Shown: one piece after another, positions 48,001 through 55,300 of the stretch
Position numbering within the stretch: the stretch's first letter is position 1
Layout: each line of letters opens with the position of its first letter
Assembly: GCA_034336665.1 (NCBI GenBank)
Contig: CM067568.1
Coordinates: 8,577,165-8,641,164 of the forward strand
Source: Luscinia megarhynchos
Lineage: Eukaryota; Chordata; Aves; Passeriformes; Turdidae
Direction: 5' to 3'
Length of the DNA stretch: 64,000 nucleotides
Notes under the pieces: model-generated
Database searches by the model: none
The model's input: only the letters and a program-made list of their open reading frames with translations
Told to the model about the DNA's origin: nothing
Translations under genes and position numbers: made by a program

Positions 48001-48926
48001 GCAAATCCCATTCGGAAATCAGCCTGGAGGGATTCTACGAGACAAAGCCACTTTCTCCCGTGCAGAAGGACCCCGTGGAGCTGCTTCTCCTGGACACTAA
48101 GGAACGTCTCTCCGTGGAGCTCCAGGACCGCCGCGCCCCTCTGGCCACCATGGAGAGCCTCTCGGACAACGAATCCATCTACAGCTTCGATTCCCGGCGC
48201 TCCTCCGGTTTCCGGAGCATCCGCGGCTCCCCCAGCCTCCATGCGGTCATGGAGAAGGACGAGACGCACTGCTTTTATATAGACCCCGCTATCCCTGAGG
48301 AAAACCCTTCCCTCAGCTCCCGGACAGAGCTGCTGGCTGCTGACAGCCTCTCCAAGCATTCCCAGGAGACGCAGCCCCCGGAAAACGTCCTCAACAGCGG
48401 CGGCACCACCCCCCAGCGCCGCTGCAGCGCCGAGGGCACCGGGAGCGACGGGGAGCGCGCGTCCTTGTCCCCTCGGGAAGAGCCAGCGCTCCACAACGGC
48501 CGCCTGGCCGATGTTCCCAGTCCCCAGGTGCTGGAATTCGCCGAGTTCATCGACAGCCTCTTCAACCTGGACAGCAAAAGCAGCTCCTTCCAGGACATTT
48601 ACTGCATGATGGTGTCGGACAGCTCCAGCGACTTTGCGGAGATTCCCAAATCCGTCAGCGACCAGGAGATCCTGCTGAGGGCACAGTACGAGCCTAACTT
48701 AGTCCCAAAGCCCCCGAGGTTGTTTGCGGGCTCGACGGATCCTTCGTCGGGAATCTCCGTGTCGCCCTCTTTCCCCCTTAGTTCATCCGGAGAACTCATG
48801 GATATCACTCCCACGGGTGTGAGCAGCCAGGAATGCCTGGCCACGGACAAAATCCGGACTTCCACCCCCTCCGGACACGTAACCAGCCCTGCCAAGCAGG
48901 ACGACCTCATGATTTCGGCCCTTTAG
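23942..48926 (+). CDS. DAGLA: Diacylglycerol lipase alpha, complete coding region in 19 exons
   Basis: The gene encodes the sn-1-specific diacylglycerol lipase that makes 2-arachidonoylglycerol at the plasma membrane, chiefly of neurons (family knowledge). Joining 23942-24036, 24601-24812, 26737-26838, 27294-27432, 30601-30688, 34178-34312, 34999-35076, 35720-35844, 36778-36934, 37123-37206, 37326-37403, 41005-41085, 42361-42503, 43744-43812, 44781-44853, 45633-45829, 46621-46750, 47164-47345 and 47999-48926 gives 3,096 nt, 1,031 codons plus TAG, with every phase matching. Seen: hydrophobic segments at about residues 18-45, 61-81, 101-122 and 138-158; a Cys-rich stretch near 317-331; GHSLG at 471-475 (Ser473); Asp525 in LGKDLVP; His651 in [13 protein letters not shown] at 961-965, a PPxxF Homer-type ligand. 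Human DAGLA, from memory, is 1,042 residues with triad Ser472/Asp524/His650; the offset of one comes from an extra Cys at the start of coding exon 9. The long tail excludes DAGLB. Confidence 0.97.
24318..24455 (-). repeat. CR1 LINE 3' fragment in the intron after coding exon 1
   Basis: Antisense tail: GGTTTGGCTTGGAAGAGACC, CATCCATTCCAACCCC, TTGCTCCAAGCCCATCC and GCAGCCACAACTTCTCTGG. Confidence 0.8.
24601..24812 (+). CDS. DAGLA: DAGLA coding exon 2 (residues 32-103)
   Basis: The acceptor is a CAG ending at 24600 and the donor is GTAAGC. It encodes the rest of membrane segment 1, a loop with an Asn-Glu-Thr sequon at residue 48, membrane segment 2 (about 61-81) and the next loop. The last base G begins the Ala103 codon. 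Confidence 0.95.
24813..26736 (+). other. DAGLA: DAGLA intron after coding exon 2
   Basis: About 1.9 kb between GTAAGC and TTCCAG. No repeat or other feature was recognised in it. (The intron before it, 24037-24600, holds only a CR1 tail.). Confidence 0.85.
26737..26838 (+). CDS. DAGLA: DAGLA coding exon 3 (residues 103-137)
   Basis: The acceptor is TTCCAG and the donor GTAGGG. The exon encodes membrane segment 3 (about 101-122) and the loop with the sequence YYTSCND. It begins and ends in the same phase, so its 102 bases could be skipped without breaking the frame, at the cost of a membrane segment. Confidence 0.95.
26839..27293 (+). other. DAGLA: DAGLA intron after coding exon 3
   Basis: A 455-base intron with GTAGGG donor; nothing further seen. 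Confidence 0.85.
27294..27432 (+). CDS. DAGLA: DAGLA coding exon 4 (residues 137-183)
   Basis: The acceptor is TTTTTCAG and the donor GTAAGG. It encodes membrane segment 4 (about 138-158) and the start of the cytosolic part, a basic stretch [13 protein letters not shown] just after the membrane. The last codon (Arg183) is split AG/A with the next exon. Confidence 0.95.
27452..27840 (-). repeat. CR1 LINE 3' fragment in the intron after coding exon 4
   Basis: Antisense CR1 of nearly 400 bp, starting 20 bases past the exon-4 donor: GGACCTTAAGGATCACTG, CACCACTCTCACAGGGAAGC and AGCTCTCCCAGCCTGTCTTC. Confidence 0.88.
27960..28095 (-). repeat. CR1 tail fragment
   Basis: Antisense tail: GGTTTGGGTTGGAAGGGATC, GGGCAGGGACACCTTCCAC and GGATGGGGCAGCTGCAAC. 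Confidence 0.75.
28960..29240 (+). repeat. CR1 LINE 3' fragment
   Basis: Sense CR1: GGCACTGGAATGGTTTTCCC, GGCTGGATGGGGCTTGGAGC, AGCAGGGGGTGGAACTGGAG and the tail ending AATTCTGTGATG. It is inverted relative to 27452-27840 in the same intron. Confidence 0.85.
30138..30212 (+). repeat. CR1 tail fragment
   Basis: Sense tail only: GGGAGGTGGAACACAATGATC, AAAATCCCTTCTAACCC and ATTCCATGATTCTGTGATGG. Confidence 0.7.
30601..30688 (+). CDS. DAGLA: DAGLA coding exon 5 (residues 183-212)
   Basis: The acceptor is TTATTACCAG and the donor GTGGGT after TCG. It encodes the HRLEEGQ...[14 protein letters not shown] linker, which has a vicinal Cys pair. The introns before and after are the largest inside the coding part (about 3.2 and 3.5 kb). 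Confidence 0.95.
31717..32075 (-). repeat. Unclassified dispersed repeat, copy B in the intron after coding exon 5
   Basis: Read on the minus strand it aligns with 19055-19453. Both ends stop at comparable points (CCCTCAGGACAGG side and TGCAACC.TCCAC side), which suggests a defined element. With copy A it forms an inverted pair about 12 kb apart that encloses coding exons 1-5 of DAGLA. Confidence 0.8.
33520..33735. repeat. Degenerate minisatellite in the intron after coding exon 5
   Basis: Four or five imperfect units of about 45-50 bp share GGATCCCAGGTCTGG, GGGTAAATTTGGG and GGGCAAGTTAAA. No other function is visible. Confidence 0.8.
34178..34312 (+). CDS. DAGLA: DAGLA coding exon 6 (residues 213-257)
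   Basis: The acceptor is TTTTGCAG and the donor GTGGGA. It encodes an amphipathic helical region ([14 protein letters not shown] and [18 protein letters not shown]) that precedes the catalytic fold in DAGL enzymes. Both ends are in phase 0; 45 codons. Confidence 0.95.
34313..34998 (+). other. DAGLA: DAGLA intron after coding exon 6
   Basis: A 686-base intron, about a third of it the 116-bp tandem duplication. Confidence 0.85.
34683..34905. repeat. Tandem duplication of 116 bp in the intron after coding exon 6
   Basis: The block from GCTGAGGTTTGCAGATTGTC to the T-rich run occurs at 34689 and again at 34805, with few differences (for example TTTTATTGGGG against TTTTAATG). The high identity suggests a recent event. 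Confidence 0.88.
34999..35076 (+). CDS. DAGLA: DAGLA coding exon 7 (residues 258-283)
   Basis: The acceptor is ACTTCCAG and the donor GTAAGT. It has 26 codons, phase 0 at both ends, encoding the segment from ANNDILAFL to DLKNA. A repeat with a second copy in the intron before coding exon 12 begins about 45 bases downstream. Confidence 0.95.
35077..35719 (+). other. DAGLA: DAGLA intron after coding exon 7
   Basis: A 643-base intron with repeat pair 1 copy A; otherwise unremarkable. Confidence 0.85.
35122..35372 (+). repeat. Intragenic repeat pair 1, copy A (after coding exon 7)
   Basis: Shares TTTCTGCCCCTCTTTGAAAT, GAATAAAACTTGAT, GATGAGGTGAT, GCAAGAGAGTCAGCACTG and GGATAACTGAGG with 39735-40070, in the same order. 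A CTGATTTA-type run has expanded in both copies. Confidence 0.85.
35720..35844 (+). CDS. DAGLA: DAGLA coding exon 8 (residues 284-325)
   Basis: The acceptor is GTCTTCCAG and the donor GTGAGT. It encodes [15 protein letters not shown] and the first half of the Cys-rich region ([11 protein letters not shown]). The final Ser codon is split TC/A with the next exon. Confidence 0.95.
35845..36777 (+). other. DAGLA: DAGLA intron after coding exon 8
   Basis: A 933-base intron, T/C-rich in its first third; no feature recognised. Confidence 0.85.
36778..36934 (+). CDS. DAGLA: DAGLA coding exon 9 (residues 325-377)
   Basis: The acceptor is CCTGCAG and the donor GTAAGG. The exon opens with three Cys codons before LCP, where I recall only two in human DAGLA; this extra codon shifts all later numbering by one. 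It also encodes [14 protein letters not shown] and the start of the lipase-3 domain ([11 protein letters not shown]). Several Cys residues here are plausible lipid-modification sites, which is inference. Confidence 0.95.
37123..37206 (+). CDS. DAGLA: DAGLA coding exon 10 (residues 378-405)
   Basis: The acceptor is CTCTTCCAG and the donor GTAAGT. It encodes the first core strands of the alpha/beta-hydrolase fold, ending [12 protein letters not shown]. The IRGT segment is where lipase-3 enzymes form the oxyanion-hole loop. Phase 0 at both ends. Confidence 0.95.
37326..37403 (+). CDS. DAGLA: DAGLA coding exon 11 (residues 406-431)
   Basis: The acceptor is TCTTCCAG and the donor GTGGGG. The 26 codons encode the loop [20 protein letters not shown] and TWLGHK, typical of DAGL enzymes just after the IRGT strand. 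Phase 0 at both ends. Confidence 0.95.
38140..38322. repeat. Two CR1 tails joined head to head (fold-back)
   Basis: The first part (38140-38218) is an antisense tail (GGTTGGGAGGGACTTTAAAG, CCCCTGCCATGGGC); the second (38228-38322) is a sense tail (TCTTGGAGCAACCTGG, CCAATCCAAACCATTCCAG). The junction is abrupt, making a short imperfect palindrome. Confidence 0.75.
39166..39298 (+). repeat. CR1 tail fragment in the intron before coding exon 12
   Basis: Sense tail: CCCTGGAAGTGTCCAAGAGG, GGGCTTGGAGCAACCTGGGC and AATCCCTTTCAACCCAAACC. Confidence 0.8.
39735..40070 (+). repeat. Intragenic repeat pair 1, copy B (before coding exon 12)
   Basis: Collinear with 35122-35372 but longer, because of about 100 extra bases between the CTGATTTA run and the closing GGATAACTGAGG. 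A T-rich run (40070-40120) follows. Whether it is a dispersed family or a local duplication cannot be told here. Confidence 0.85.
41005..41085 (+). CDS. DAGLA: DAGLA coding exon 12 (residues 432-458)
   Basis: The acceptor is TTCCCCCAG and the donor GTGAGT. The 27 codons encode the helix [20 protein letters not shown] that packs before the nucleophile strand. Inverted CR1 copies lie on both sides (39166-39298 sense, 41231-41440 antisense). Confidence 0.95.
41231..41440 (-). repeat. CR1 fragment in the intron after coding exon 12
   Basis: Antisense: ATAGTTTGGGTTGGAAAGG, CTCATCCCATTTCACCCCC, GGTTGCTCCAAGCCCCATCC. The inner part after 41350 is diverged. Confidence 0.75.
42025..42210 (+). repeat. 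CR1 LINE 3' fragment
   Basis: Sense: GCGCAGGTTTCCCAGAAAAG, CAGGCTGGATGGGACTGGG, GGTGTCCCTGCCTGTGCC and the tail GGGATTCTATGATGG. Confidence 0.82.
42361..42503 (+). CDS. DAGLA: DAGLA coding exon 13 with the catalytic Ser (residues 459-506)
   Basis: The acceptor is GTTTTTAG and the donor GTAGGT. It encodes [18 protein letters not shown], the strand, nucleophile elbow and helix of the hydrolase fold; Ser473 is the nucleophile. The exon continues through [10 protein letters not shown], and the last Ser codon is split AG/T. Confidence 0.96.
42504..43743 (+). other. DAGLA: DAGLA intron after coding exon 13
   Basis: About 1.2 kb; no repeat or other feature recognised. Confidence 0.85.
43744..43812 (+). 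CDS. DAGLA: DAGLA coding exon 14 with the catalytic Asp; GC donor (residues 506-529)
   Basis: The acceptor is CTCTTCCAG. The exon encodes [19 protein letters not shown] and LVP, with Asp525 the second triad residue. It ends CCC AG and is followed by GCAAGT, so the donor is GC instead of GT. The only nearby GT (43817) would shift the frame, while AG joined to G at 44781 gives Arg-Ile-Gly-Leu as in the family. Confidence 0.93.
43895..44063 (+). repeat. Intragenic repeat pair 2, copy A (after coding exon 14)
   Basis: Shares ATCTCTGTCTCCAGCTTCC, CACTGTGTTTTTCCTGGACAC-type wording, CCTGTGTGAAAGAAAA and the CCTCTGGAATCCTT end with 45372-45542. Same orientation, about 1.5 kb apart. Confidence 0.85.
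44640..44780 (+). repeat. Pyrimidine-rich tandem array ending in the coding exon 15 acceptor
   Basis: Units of about 20-45 bp with the pattern CCAGAATCACATCTTC repeat up to the exon. Each brings a CCAG, so acceptor-like AGs lie at 44650, 44670, 44693 and 44734 before the true one at 44780. The array also serves as the polypyrimidine tract. Confidence 0.8.
44781..44853 (+). CDS. DAGLA: DAGLA coding exon 15 (residues 529-553)
   Basis: The acceptor is the last of several CAGs in a pyrimidine-rich tandem array, and the donor is GTAAGC. It encodes [20 protein letters not shown] and TKPK, a helix after the catalytic Asp strand. Phase is 2 at the start and 0 at the end. Confidence 0.94.
44854..45632 (+). 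other. DAGLA: DAGLA intron after coding exon 15
   Basis: A 779-base intron with repeat pair 2 copy B and a CT-rich run before the acceptor. Confidence 0.85.
45372..45542 (+). repeat. Intragenic repeat pair 2, copy B (after coding exon 15)
   Basis: Collinear with 43895-44063 over about 170 bp with many point differences. Coding exon 15 lies between the two copies. Confidence 0.85.
45633..45829 (+). CDS. DAGLA: DAGLA coding exon 16, regulatory-loop region (residues 554-619)
   Basis: The acceptor is GGGAGCAG after a CT-rich run, and the donor is GTGAGT. It encodes [19 protein letters not shown], a variable acidic stretch, then [31 protein letters not shown]. In DAGLs this insertion between core strands acts as a regulatory loop over the active site (family knowledge). 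The variable stretch differs in sequence, not length, from the human protein as I recall it. Confidence 0.94.
45946..46158 (-). repeat. CR1 LINE 3' fragment, first of two in tandem
   Basis: Antisense: GGTTTGGGTTGGAAAGGG, GTTTGTTCCAAGCCCAGTCC, GGGCAGCCACAGCTTCCC and CTTCCAATATCTAATCTAAA. Confidence 0.85.
46159..46430 (-). repeat. CR1 LINE 3' fragment, second of two in tandem
   Basis: Antisense: GTGGTTTGGGTTGGAAGGGA, CCAGGTTGCTCCAAGCCCAT, CACCCTCACAGGGAAGAATT. It starts exactly where the first copy stops, a nested or repeated insertion. Confidence 0.85.
46621..46750 (+). CDS. DAGLA: DAGLA coding exon 17 with the catalytic His (residues 619-662)
   Basis: The acceptor is CTTTTCCAG and the donor GTAAGG. 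It completes a run of four Cys across the junction, then [14 protein letters not shown], and ends with [19 protein letters not shown]. His651 (second His of HEH) matches the third triad residue. Confidence 0.95.
46751..47163 (+). other. DAGLA: DAGLA intron after coding exon 17
   Basis: A 413-base intron; nothing further seen. Confidence 0.85.
47164..47345 (+). CDS. DAGLA: DAGLA coding exon 18 (residues 663-723)
   Basis: The acceptor is TTGGACAG and the donor GTAAGG. It encodes the end of the lipase domain ([20 protein letters not shown]) and the start of the tail ([11 protein letters not shown], then a Pro-rich variable stretch). The last codon Lys723 is split AA/G. Confidence 0.95.
47346..47998 (+). 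other. DAGLA: DAGLA intron after coding exon 18
   Basis: A 653-base intron with one CR1 fragment. An open frame runs through its 3' end into coding exon 19, but the TTGCAG acceptor and the required phase place the exon start at 47999. Confidence 0.88.
47585..47790 (-). repeat. CR1 fragment with an internal 50-bp duplication
   Basis: Antisense: GGTTTGGGTTGGAAGGGATT, GGGACACCTTCCACTAGCCC. The piece starting CAGGTTGCTCCAAGCC occurs at 47663 and again at 47713, with AGGGATAGTCCA ending each unit. Confidence 0.82.
47999..48926 (+). CDS. DAGLA: DAGLA coding exon 19, C-terminal tail and stop (residues 723-1031)
   Basis: The acceptor is CCGTTGCAG; the open frame runs 928 bases to TAG. This exon encodes the Ser-rich cytosolic tail unique to DAGLA, with [49 protein letters not shown] and the PPRLF motif at 961-965, which fits the PPxxF ligand of Homer EVH1 domains. 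It ends [10 protein letters not shown]. Codons are GC-rich at third positions compared with the flanking introns. The tail is about 10 residues shorter than in human, mainly in the poorly conserved acidic/Gly stretch. Confidence 0.96.
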
Positions 48927-51800
48927 TGCAGGGGGAAGGGGTGGAATGATCCCAGTGGGATAATCCATGGAGGAGGCTGTCATCGGGCAGTTGGGATCAG
49001 AGGAGACAGCTGGAAAAATCCTTTCTGGGGTGACACAGTGGTGGTGTCTGGAGGATGGATTGTGCTGGAATCCTGTCCTTGGAGCTGGGAGAAGCTCTGC
49101 CCCATGGGGCCTGAGAGGGTCTGAGGCACTAAAGTTCCCTACCTCAGCCTGTCTCATTCCAGAGGCAGATTCCTTGCCCTGGGGCACCTGCTGAGTTTGG
49201 GAGTGAGATACCTGGATAGATGGAAGCAGGAGGGGGCCAGGCCAGATCCCTCCCCATCAGGACCGAGCCGGTGGTATGGGAAATGAGCGGATTGAGACTT
49301 TGGGCCCTGTTGCACTACCACGGATCCGGCCCAAGATCCAATTCGGCACACTTCCATGGGGATTGCTTTTGTAGGACACTCCTGTTTTAAAGCCATTGGG
49401 GCTGTATTCCCCCAAAGTCCAGTCCCCCGGTTCCTGGCCAGGTGCAGCAGGAATGGGGCTGGCACCATCGTTTTTCTCCCCCGAGCACTCCTGAGAGGGA
49501 AGGACGCTGTACCCAAGAGCCCAATCCCTCTGCCACGTCCCTCCTTGGCCAGAAGCTCTCCTGGATATCACCCCCATCACTCCTTGGTTCCCTGGACCCC
49601 TCTGAGCTGGCGACATTCCCGTGGGACTGCCAGGATTCTCATCTCAGAGCTGCATGGATGTGGATGGATCAACTGCAGAATGCGCCCAGCGTGATTTTCC
49701 AGGCCCCTGTGGAGTCTGGGAGTCTCTTCTGGATCCCTGGGGGTCTTCACACCACCCATATGCAGCATCCACGGATCAGTGCCAGCCTCTGTCATTGGGA
49801 ATTCAGGGAAAAGATGGAATTTTTTCCCAGTGTTGCAATCTCTTGTATGTTTACAGAGCTGCTGAGCTGGTTGGAAGGTATTTATTAAGGAAAGAGGGAA
49901 GGAAAATCCATAGTCATCCTCTCCTTCCCATGCTGTTCCCTCTGGGGACTGAGGGAAGGGAGGATGGGCAGGCAGAATTCCAAGCCCCTGCTTCCCAAGT
50001 GGCTTGGATTCAGGATAACTGCGTACCCCCTCTTCCACCCTGTCCCCACCTGCACAATTCCATGTAGGAAAGCTTGAGCAAAGTGTTACGAAAACTACCT
50101 GAGCCTCCGGGCCCAGAGGAGCCTGCTCCGCCTCTCCAGGCAGGTTTTCCAGTGATGGGAGCAGGAGGAAAACTACCTATAATAGGAAATGAAACATTAT
50201 TGGGACCTGGAAAAGGCCTTGAATTGCCACAACTCCCCCTCAAAAGCTCAGTAGTTACTGATGGCTTTCCCTGGAGCTCCGTCCTCCCTCCCTGGAAAAG
50301 AAATTCCTGGTTTAACTTCCTTAGAATCCTGTGGTTGCTCCCTTTTCCCCTCCGTAGCAGTGTTATTTCCATTGTGGGAGGACACTGTGCTTCCCAGGAG
50401 CTCAGCTCCTGGCAAATCCCAAGCTTCCGTTGGCCATGTGGGCTCTGGAAGCCCTGGGATGGGTCAGAGCTGTGCTTCCCGGGAGCCAGTGGGATCTGAT
50501 GCCATTGAGGAGCACTTTATAACCAGTGTGCATTGATGTAAATAACTCTGGGTGCACGGAATTCCACTGGATTCTGGCTCCAAGTGCTGATATCCCACTC
50601 CATCCAGCGTGGGATGCTCCAGCCCCTGCTCCTTACCCGTTTCAGAGCCTTCAGAAGTGCTTCAAGCAGCCAGGAAAACATCATCCCTGTGGTTTAAGGT
50701 TCCAAAGGTGACCTTTCTCTGAGCAGAAGCAGAGGGAGGAAGCCCCTCTGAATTCAGAGGGATTTGGAGAAGGAAAAGTCCTTTTATTCTGAGCAACCAG
50801 AAGTTCTTTTTGTTTTGTAGGTCCTTAAAAAAGGAGCAGGGAGCAGGTGGTTTGGGAGCACAGCACAGGGTAAGGAGGAATTCCTGCACTCAGGAAACAC
50901 TACCGAGGTGATTTTTCAGGAATACGCACAAAAATCTGGGAAAGTTTGAGGGAAAAAGGGGAGCTGAGGGGCAGGGAGGCTGGGGCTAGCGGGCTAGCTC
51001 CCCTCCTGGCCCAAGAGTCAGGATAAGGAGGTCATTCCTGTCCTTATTCCTGGCAGGAATTAACCCTTAGCACTAAGGCAGAGCTTGGGATCTGCAAAGC
51101 ACTTTAAAACATTAAGGAAAAGGATCATCTCCATCCCTGGGAGCGACATGGATACCTGGGATTAGATGGAACTACTGGTGGGAGGTGCCTCCAGGTGAGG
51201 AAAAGTGGGATATCTCCCTCCTAAAATAATTCCAGTGGTAACCTGCTGATGTTCCATGGCTCAAATGTTGCACTAGAAAGTCCCTTCCCTGACGTTCCTC
51301 TGCCATGTCCTGGAAGACTCAATTCTTGGGTGACTGTTTCCTTCTCTGTGCCATTGGAACTGTATCCCATGGGAATAGCCTTCCCTTGCCCTGACAGGAA
51401 GCAGTCTGGAATGCTGTGGTTTTTTTGCTCTGTGATTACTGGACTTTGGAAAAGCCTGGAAATACATAATTCCTGGGAGCTGGGCTTGCCACAGGTCAAG
51501 GAGTAAAGGCACAAAAGAGCCCCTCAAAGGTTCTCATTGTATCCTGTCATGGATAATTCCTGGTTTTTGTTGACAAACATATCTGATCCTAGTCCTCCCA
51601 AATGAAATCCACGTTCTTGGAATTATTTCTGCTTTAAATGTTTCTGTGTCTTGATCCCCATCACTGTGTCTTGATCCCCAGCATTCTGTGTCTCCATTCC
51701 CATCACTCCTTTGCTATCTGGGCATTTGAAAGGCTGATCTCCCATTTCCTCCTGGAAAAGCACACCTGGAATGCAGAAATAAATGTTAAAGCTGCAGCTA
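48927..51800 (+). other. DAGLA: DAGLA 3' UTR, shorter candidate extent
   Basis: No repeat is recognised in the first 2.7 kb after the stop, as expected for a UTR under some constraint. The first canonical AATAAA on the + strand after the stop is at 51778-51783, followed by a T/C/GT-rich stretch, and gives a UTR of about 2.85 kb. A small tandem repeat (CTGTGTCTTGATCCCC, 51644-51709) lies just before it. RNA evidence is needed to fix the end. Confidence 0.5.
51778..51783 (+). terminator. DAGLA: Candidate polyadenylation signal AATAAA
   Basis: Canonical hexamer with a pyrimidine and GT-containing stretch 40-80 bases downstream (51810-51860). Confidence 0.4.
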
Positions 51801-54800
51801 CCTCCTTCATCTGTACTGTACACACTTCCTGCTTTCTCTTCCTGCTCTGTCTTTGGGAATACGAAGCATCTCCAATTTTCTGAATCTCTTGGCTTCTGCT
51901 TCTTCCTCTTCAGCTTTGTGCCTTCTGATCTTCGGATATTCCCATGATATTCCAACAGGATGTTCCACCCTGTGCAGAGGCGGTGCTGGAAGTGCCTGAC
52001 ACCCCATATCCCAGCCTGGCCAACAGGTCACCCATTCCATGCCTCATCCTTAAAATCTGTTCTGATCCTTCTTCTTGGACCGAGTGACCTTTAAAGGTCC
52101 ATTCCAACACCAAGTATTCCAAGAGTTTCTTGGCAGAGGAATGGAGCTGAGGCTCTTCCACACCAGTAAGTTGATTTTATTGTTGCTTTCCTTGCAGCAG
52201 TGCCAAAAATTTGGGAAGGGTCCTGCAGTGCTGAGGATATATCAGCCCTTTTCCAATATTTATCATTATTCCTTCTCCTTTGGGGCTGCCTTCTCCATTT
52301 GGAATATTCATTTCCTCCTAAAACTTCCCTCTTTTCTTTTTTTTGCTCCCTGTTCTTCTCACCTCTTTCAGGAGCCACCTCATACCTCCCTTCTCTCAAG
52401 GTGCTGATTCCACGTCCTTGGTAGCACATGGGAAACATGGGAAAACTATTCCAAAGCACTTAAATGGAATTCTTGAAAGTTTTTAGGAACTTCTTTCCAA
52501 AGCAAACAGGATTTGTAGGAGGTATTTTGGCCTCTGCAGAAGGCTGGGATGACAGAGAATGGGGAATGTGGATACAGAATTCCAGTGATTCCCTGTTCTA
52601 TTCTTTTAGGATGTTAGAGTCCAAGAACAGTTGATGGTCCCAAGCAGGATTGAAGTGGGAAATATGTTTCCACATAAGAAGGAGGAAAAGCTCCAAGTGT
52701 GGGGATACAGGATCAGTATCTAACATATTTTCCATGCACTTTGATGTTTTCCCAGCTTTTGCTGCTCTTTTCCTGCAGGCAGATAATATTATTCCCATGG
52801 GATCACCCACACAGCTTTCATTTACAAATTGGGACATAGGAATAATCAGGATTACCCCTGGCAATGGGAATTAGGTGGGATTAATTCTTGCTGGAATGGG
52901 TGTGTTTGGATTTGTGTTTTGAGGCTGTATCCAAGAACCTCCTTTGAATTTCCATGGGCAGTAGAGCCCTTCTGTGTTTGCCTTGGGAATTGCTGGGCTG
53001 GAGTTCCCCTCCATGCTGGATTTATCCTTATCCATTCTGGGATATTCTTCCCTTGGCAATAGGACATTCTGACTTTTCAGGATAGGAACAGGAATATTTA
53101 ATTCCCATGGGTTTAAGGGATAGTGGTTGTAACTGCAGCATTTGAGGAACATCCGATCATTGCCTAGGGTGGTGTGGATTCCTCATTTCTGGAAATATTC
53201 CAGGCCAGGTTGGATAAGGCTTGGAACAACCTGGGCTAGAGAAAAATGTCTCCCTGCCCATCGCAGTGGGTGGGAGCTTCCAAATAATTCTGGAGTGCTT
53301 GCAGTGTTATGGTGCTGCAGGAAAGGGAAGGTTGGAATTGCAGCAGCACCTCTGCATGGATTGCTCTGCTGAGAAATCCCTCTGAAGGAAGCAATTGGAA
53401 AGCACTGCCTGGAACTGGGCTCATTGCTTTGTTCCCACACCCTGTGCAGTGCTGATTTTTGGGAAGAGCTGCTGGATTTCAGGAAGAGCCTCATTTCTTG
53501 TGCCAAAGCTCCCTCTCATGGCTGCTGTGTGGAGGAAGCAATGCTGCATGGATCCTGCTGGAGGCAAACACTGCCCATCCTTGGCAGCTGTGGGAAGAAG
53601 GAGAGGAAGGAATATTGCAGCTGGAAGCTGGGATTCAGTCTGGGAGTCTTTTGCTCTCCAGTCAGGTCCACAGGGGAGTTGTGGATCAAGAGAGGGATGG
53701 GGAAGGGGCTGGATCAGCAGTCACTGATGTCCTTCCCTTTCTTCCAGCTCCAAGGAGCTGCTTAAGGGCTGGAAATTCCAAACAGCCAAGGATTAGGGCA
53801 TTCCTTGCTTTGTCATAGGGAATCATCATCAGCCTCCAAGTACTTTGCTGTTTCCATTCCCATTACTTTTTCCATGTTTTTTGAGTTCATACCTGTCGTG
53901 CCTTTGTTCTCCCTGGCTTCAGGTCCCAGATTTCTGGGATTAGACATCTCCCACCTTCCTTTTCCACTTCTCTGGGAATATGGAAGTGTGGCCAAGGCCT
54001 GGTAGGAGCTGCCCTTGCTCCCAAGCTCTCCCATTCTGCCTCAGCCAGGACTTCCCACATCTTCCCACTTTTCCCTGCTGCCTGAGGTCGTATCCAAGTG
54101 CCAAAAGCAAATCTTGACCTGAGGCAGGCAATTTCTTCCAACCCACACCACATTTATCCCTGCCTCTGGAGCAGCCCCCTTCCTAAAGGTAAGCTGCCTG
54201 GGAATTGTTCCTGCTTTCCTTGTTGTGTCCAATCCCTCTGACATCACTGTGTCACACCACACTCCATGTCCTGACTTTCCCACCTTCCCAGCACACCTGT
54301 GGGTTGAAGGGAACCCCTCCTGGTCTTCACCTCTTTGATTCCTGAAAATCCCTGCAGCACAGGAACAACCCTTGATGTTGGTTTTTCTTTGGATTCCACT
54401 TCCCTGCTTCCCATCCCGGGCTTTGTGCAGTTCTGATGGCTCAGAGTCGGAAGTCCCAGGTGGGGGTGGCACCTATCCTGCCGGGATATCCAATTTTGGG
54501 AAGTTAATGTGCAAAGGGATCCCAGCAGGGGTTTTTCCTAGGATGCTGCCACACCCTTTGGTCCTAACTCCTTTCCTGGGATGTCTCCAGAGCTTGGTGG
54601 TGGCAAAGTGGCCTCACCTGCAGCTCCAGCTTCCCACCTTTCCCTCCACAAACCCAGGGAATACTCTGGAACTTCTGTCCTGGCACTAAGCAGAATTCCT
54701 AATGGCACAGGGATAATTTGGGATGGGCTGTGCCTCCCTGTCTGGAATGTTGTGCCCTGCAAGCCCCTTTCCTTTGGCTCTGCCTCTCTGGAAAAGCCCT

Positions 54801-55300
54801 TCCTGCCTGTCACCTGTGTTCAATCCCATGCTGAGGCAGCTCAGAGCAGGATACCTCTGGATTCATTTTCTGCTGGATCCTAATTGCCTCCTTAGAGCAG
54901 AGGCCTTTGGCATTTTTGGGAGAACCAGCCCTTCCAGGGAGCTCTGAGGCACTCCCACTGCTTCTGGCAGGGCTTGGAGCACGAGGATATGCAACTGGGG
55001 GGGAAAACAGTCCAGCATCCTGCATCCCCATGCTCATCCCAGGAATGCTGCCCTCTGAAACCCTGCTCCGAGCTGCCCCAGCATGAAGATTCCAAGGAAA
55101 CTCAAGCACTCCTCATGTGCCCTGCATTCTCCATGTGACTTTTTTTGTACCTCTGTATGAAAGATCCGAACTAATCCCGCTGTAAAGAAAGATCTGGATG
55201 AATTATAACCTAATTCCAGAAACATGGATGTATATAAATTTTCTGTATATTCTATGGCACTCTGTATAAAATGGATGTTGGAAGCATGGCTGGAGTATGT
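51801..55300 (+). other. Possible long DAGLA 3' UTR or intergenic DNA
   Basis: It holds a CR1 fragment (53165-53300) and no recognisable gene. At 55130-55290 the base pattern changes to an AT-rich, UTR-end-like stretch with TATAAA-type hexamers (55233 and 55264 regions), which could be a distal poly(A) site. Confidence 0.35.
53165..53300 (+). repeat. CR1 fragment
   Basis: Sense: GGCCAGGTTGGATAAGGCTT, GGAACAACCTGGGCTAGAG, GTGGGTGGGAGCTTCCAA. Confidence 0.75.

Noticed and set aside
23942..48926. DAGLB instead of DAGLA
   Set aside because: DAGLB lacks the roughly 300-residue C-terminal tail present here, and MYRF as downstream neighbour fits DAGLA.
51940..52125. Possible old repeat fragment near ACCTTTAAAGGTCCATTCC
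   Set aside because: A few CR1-like words are present but not enough in order to call a copy.
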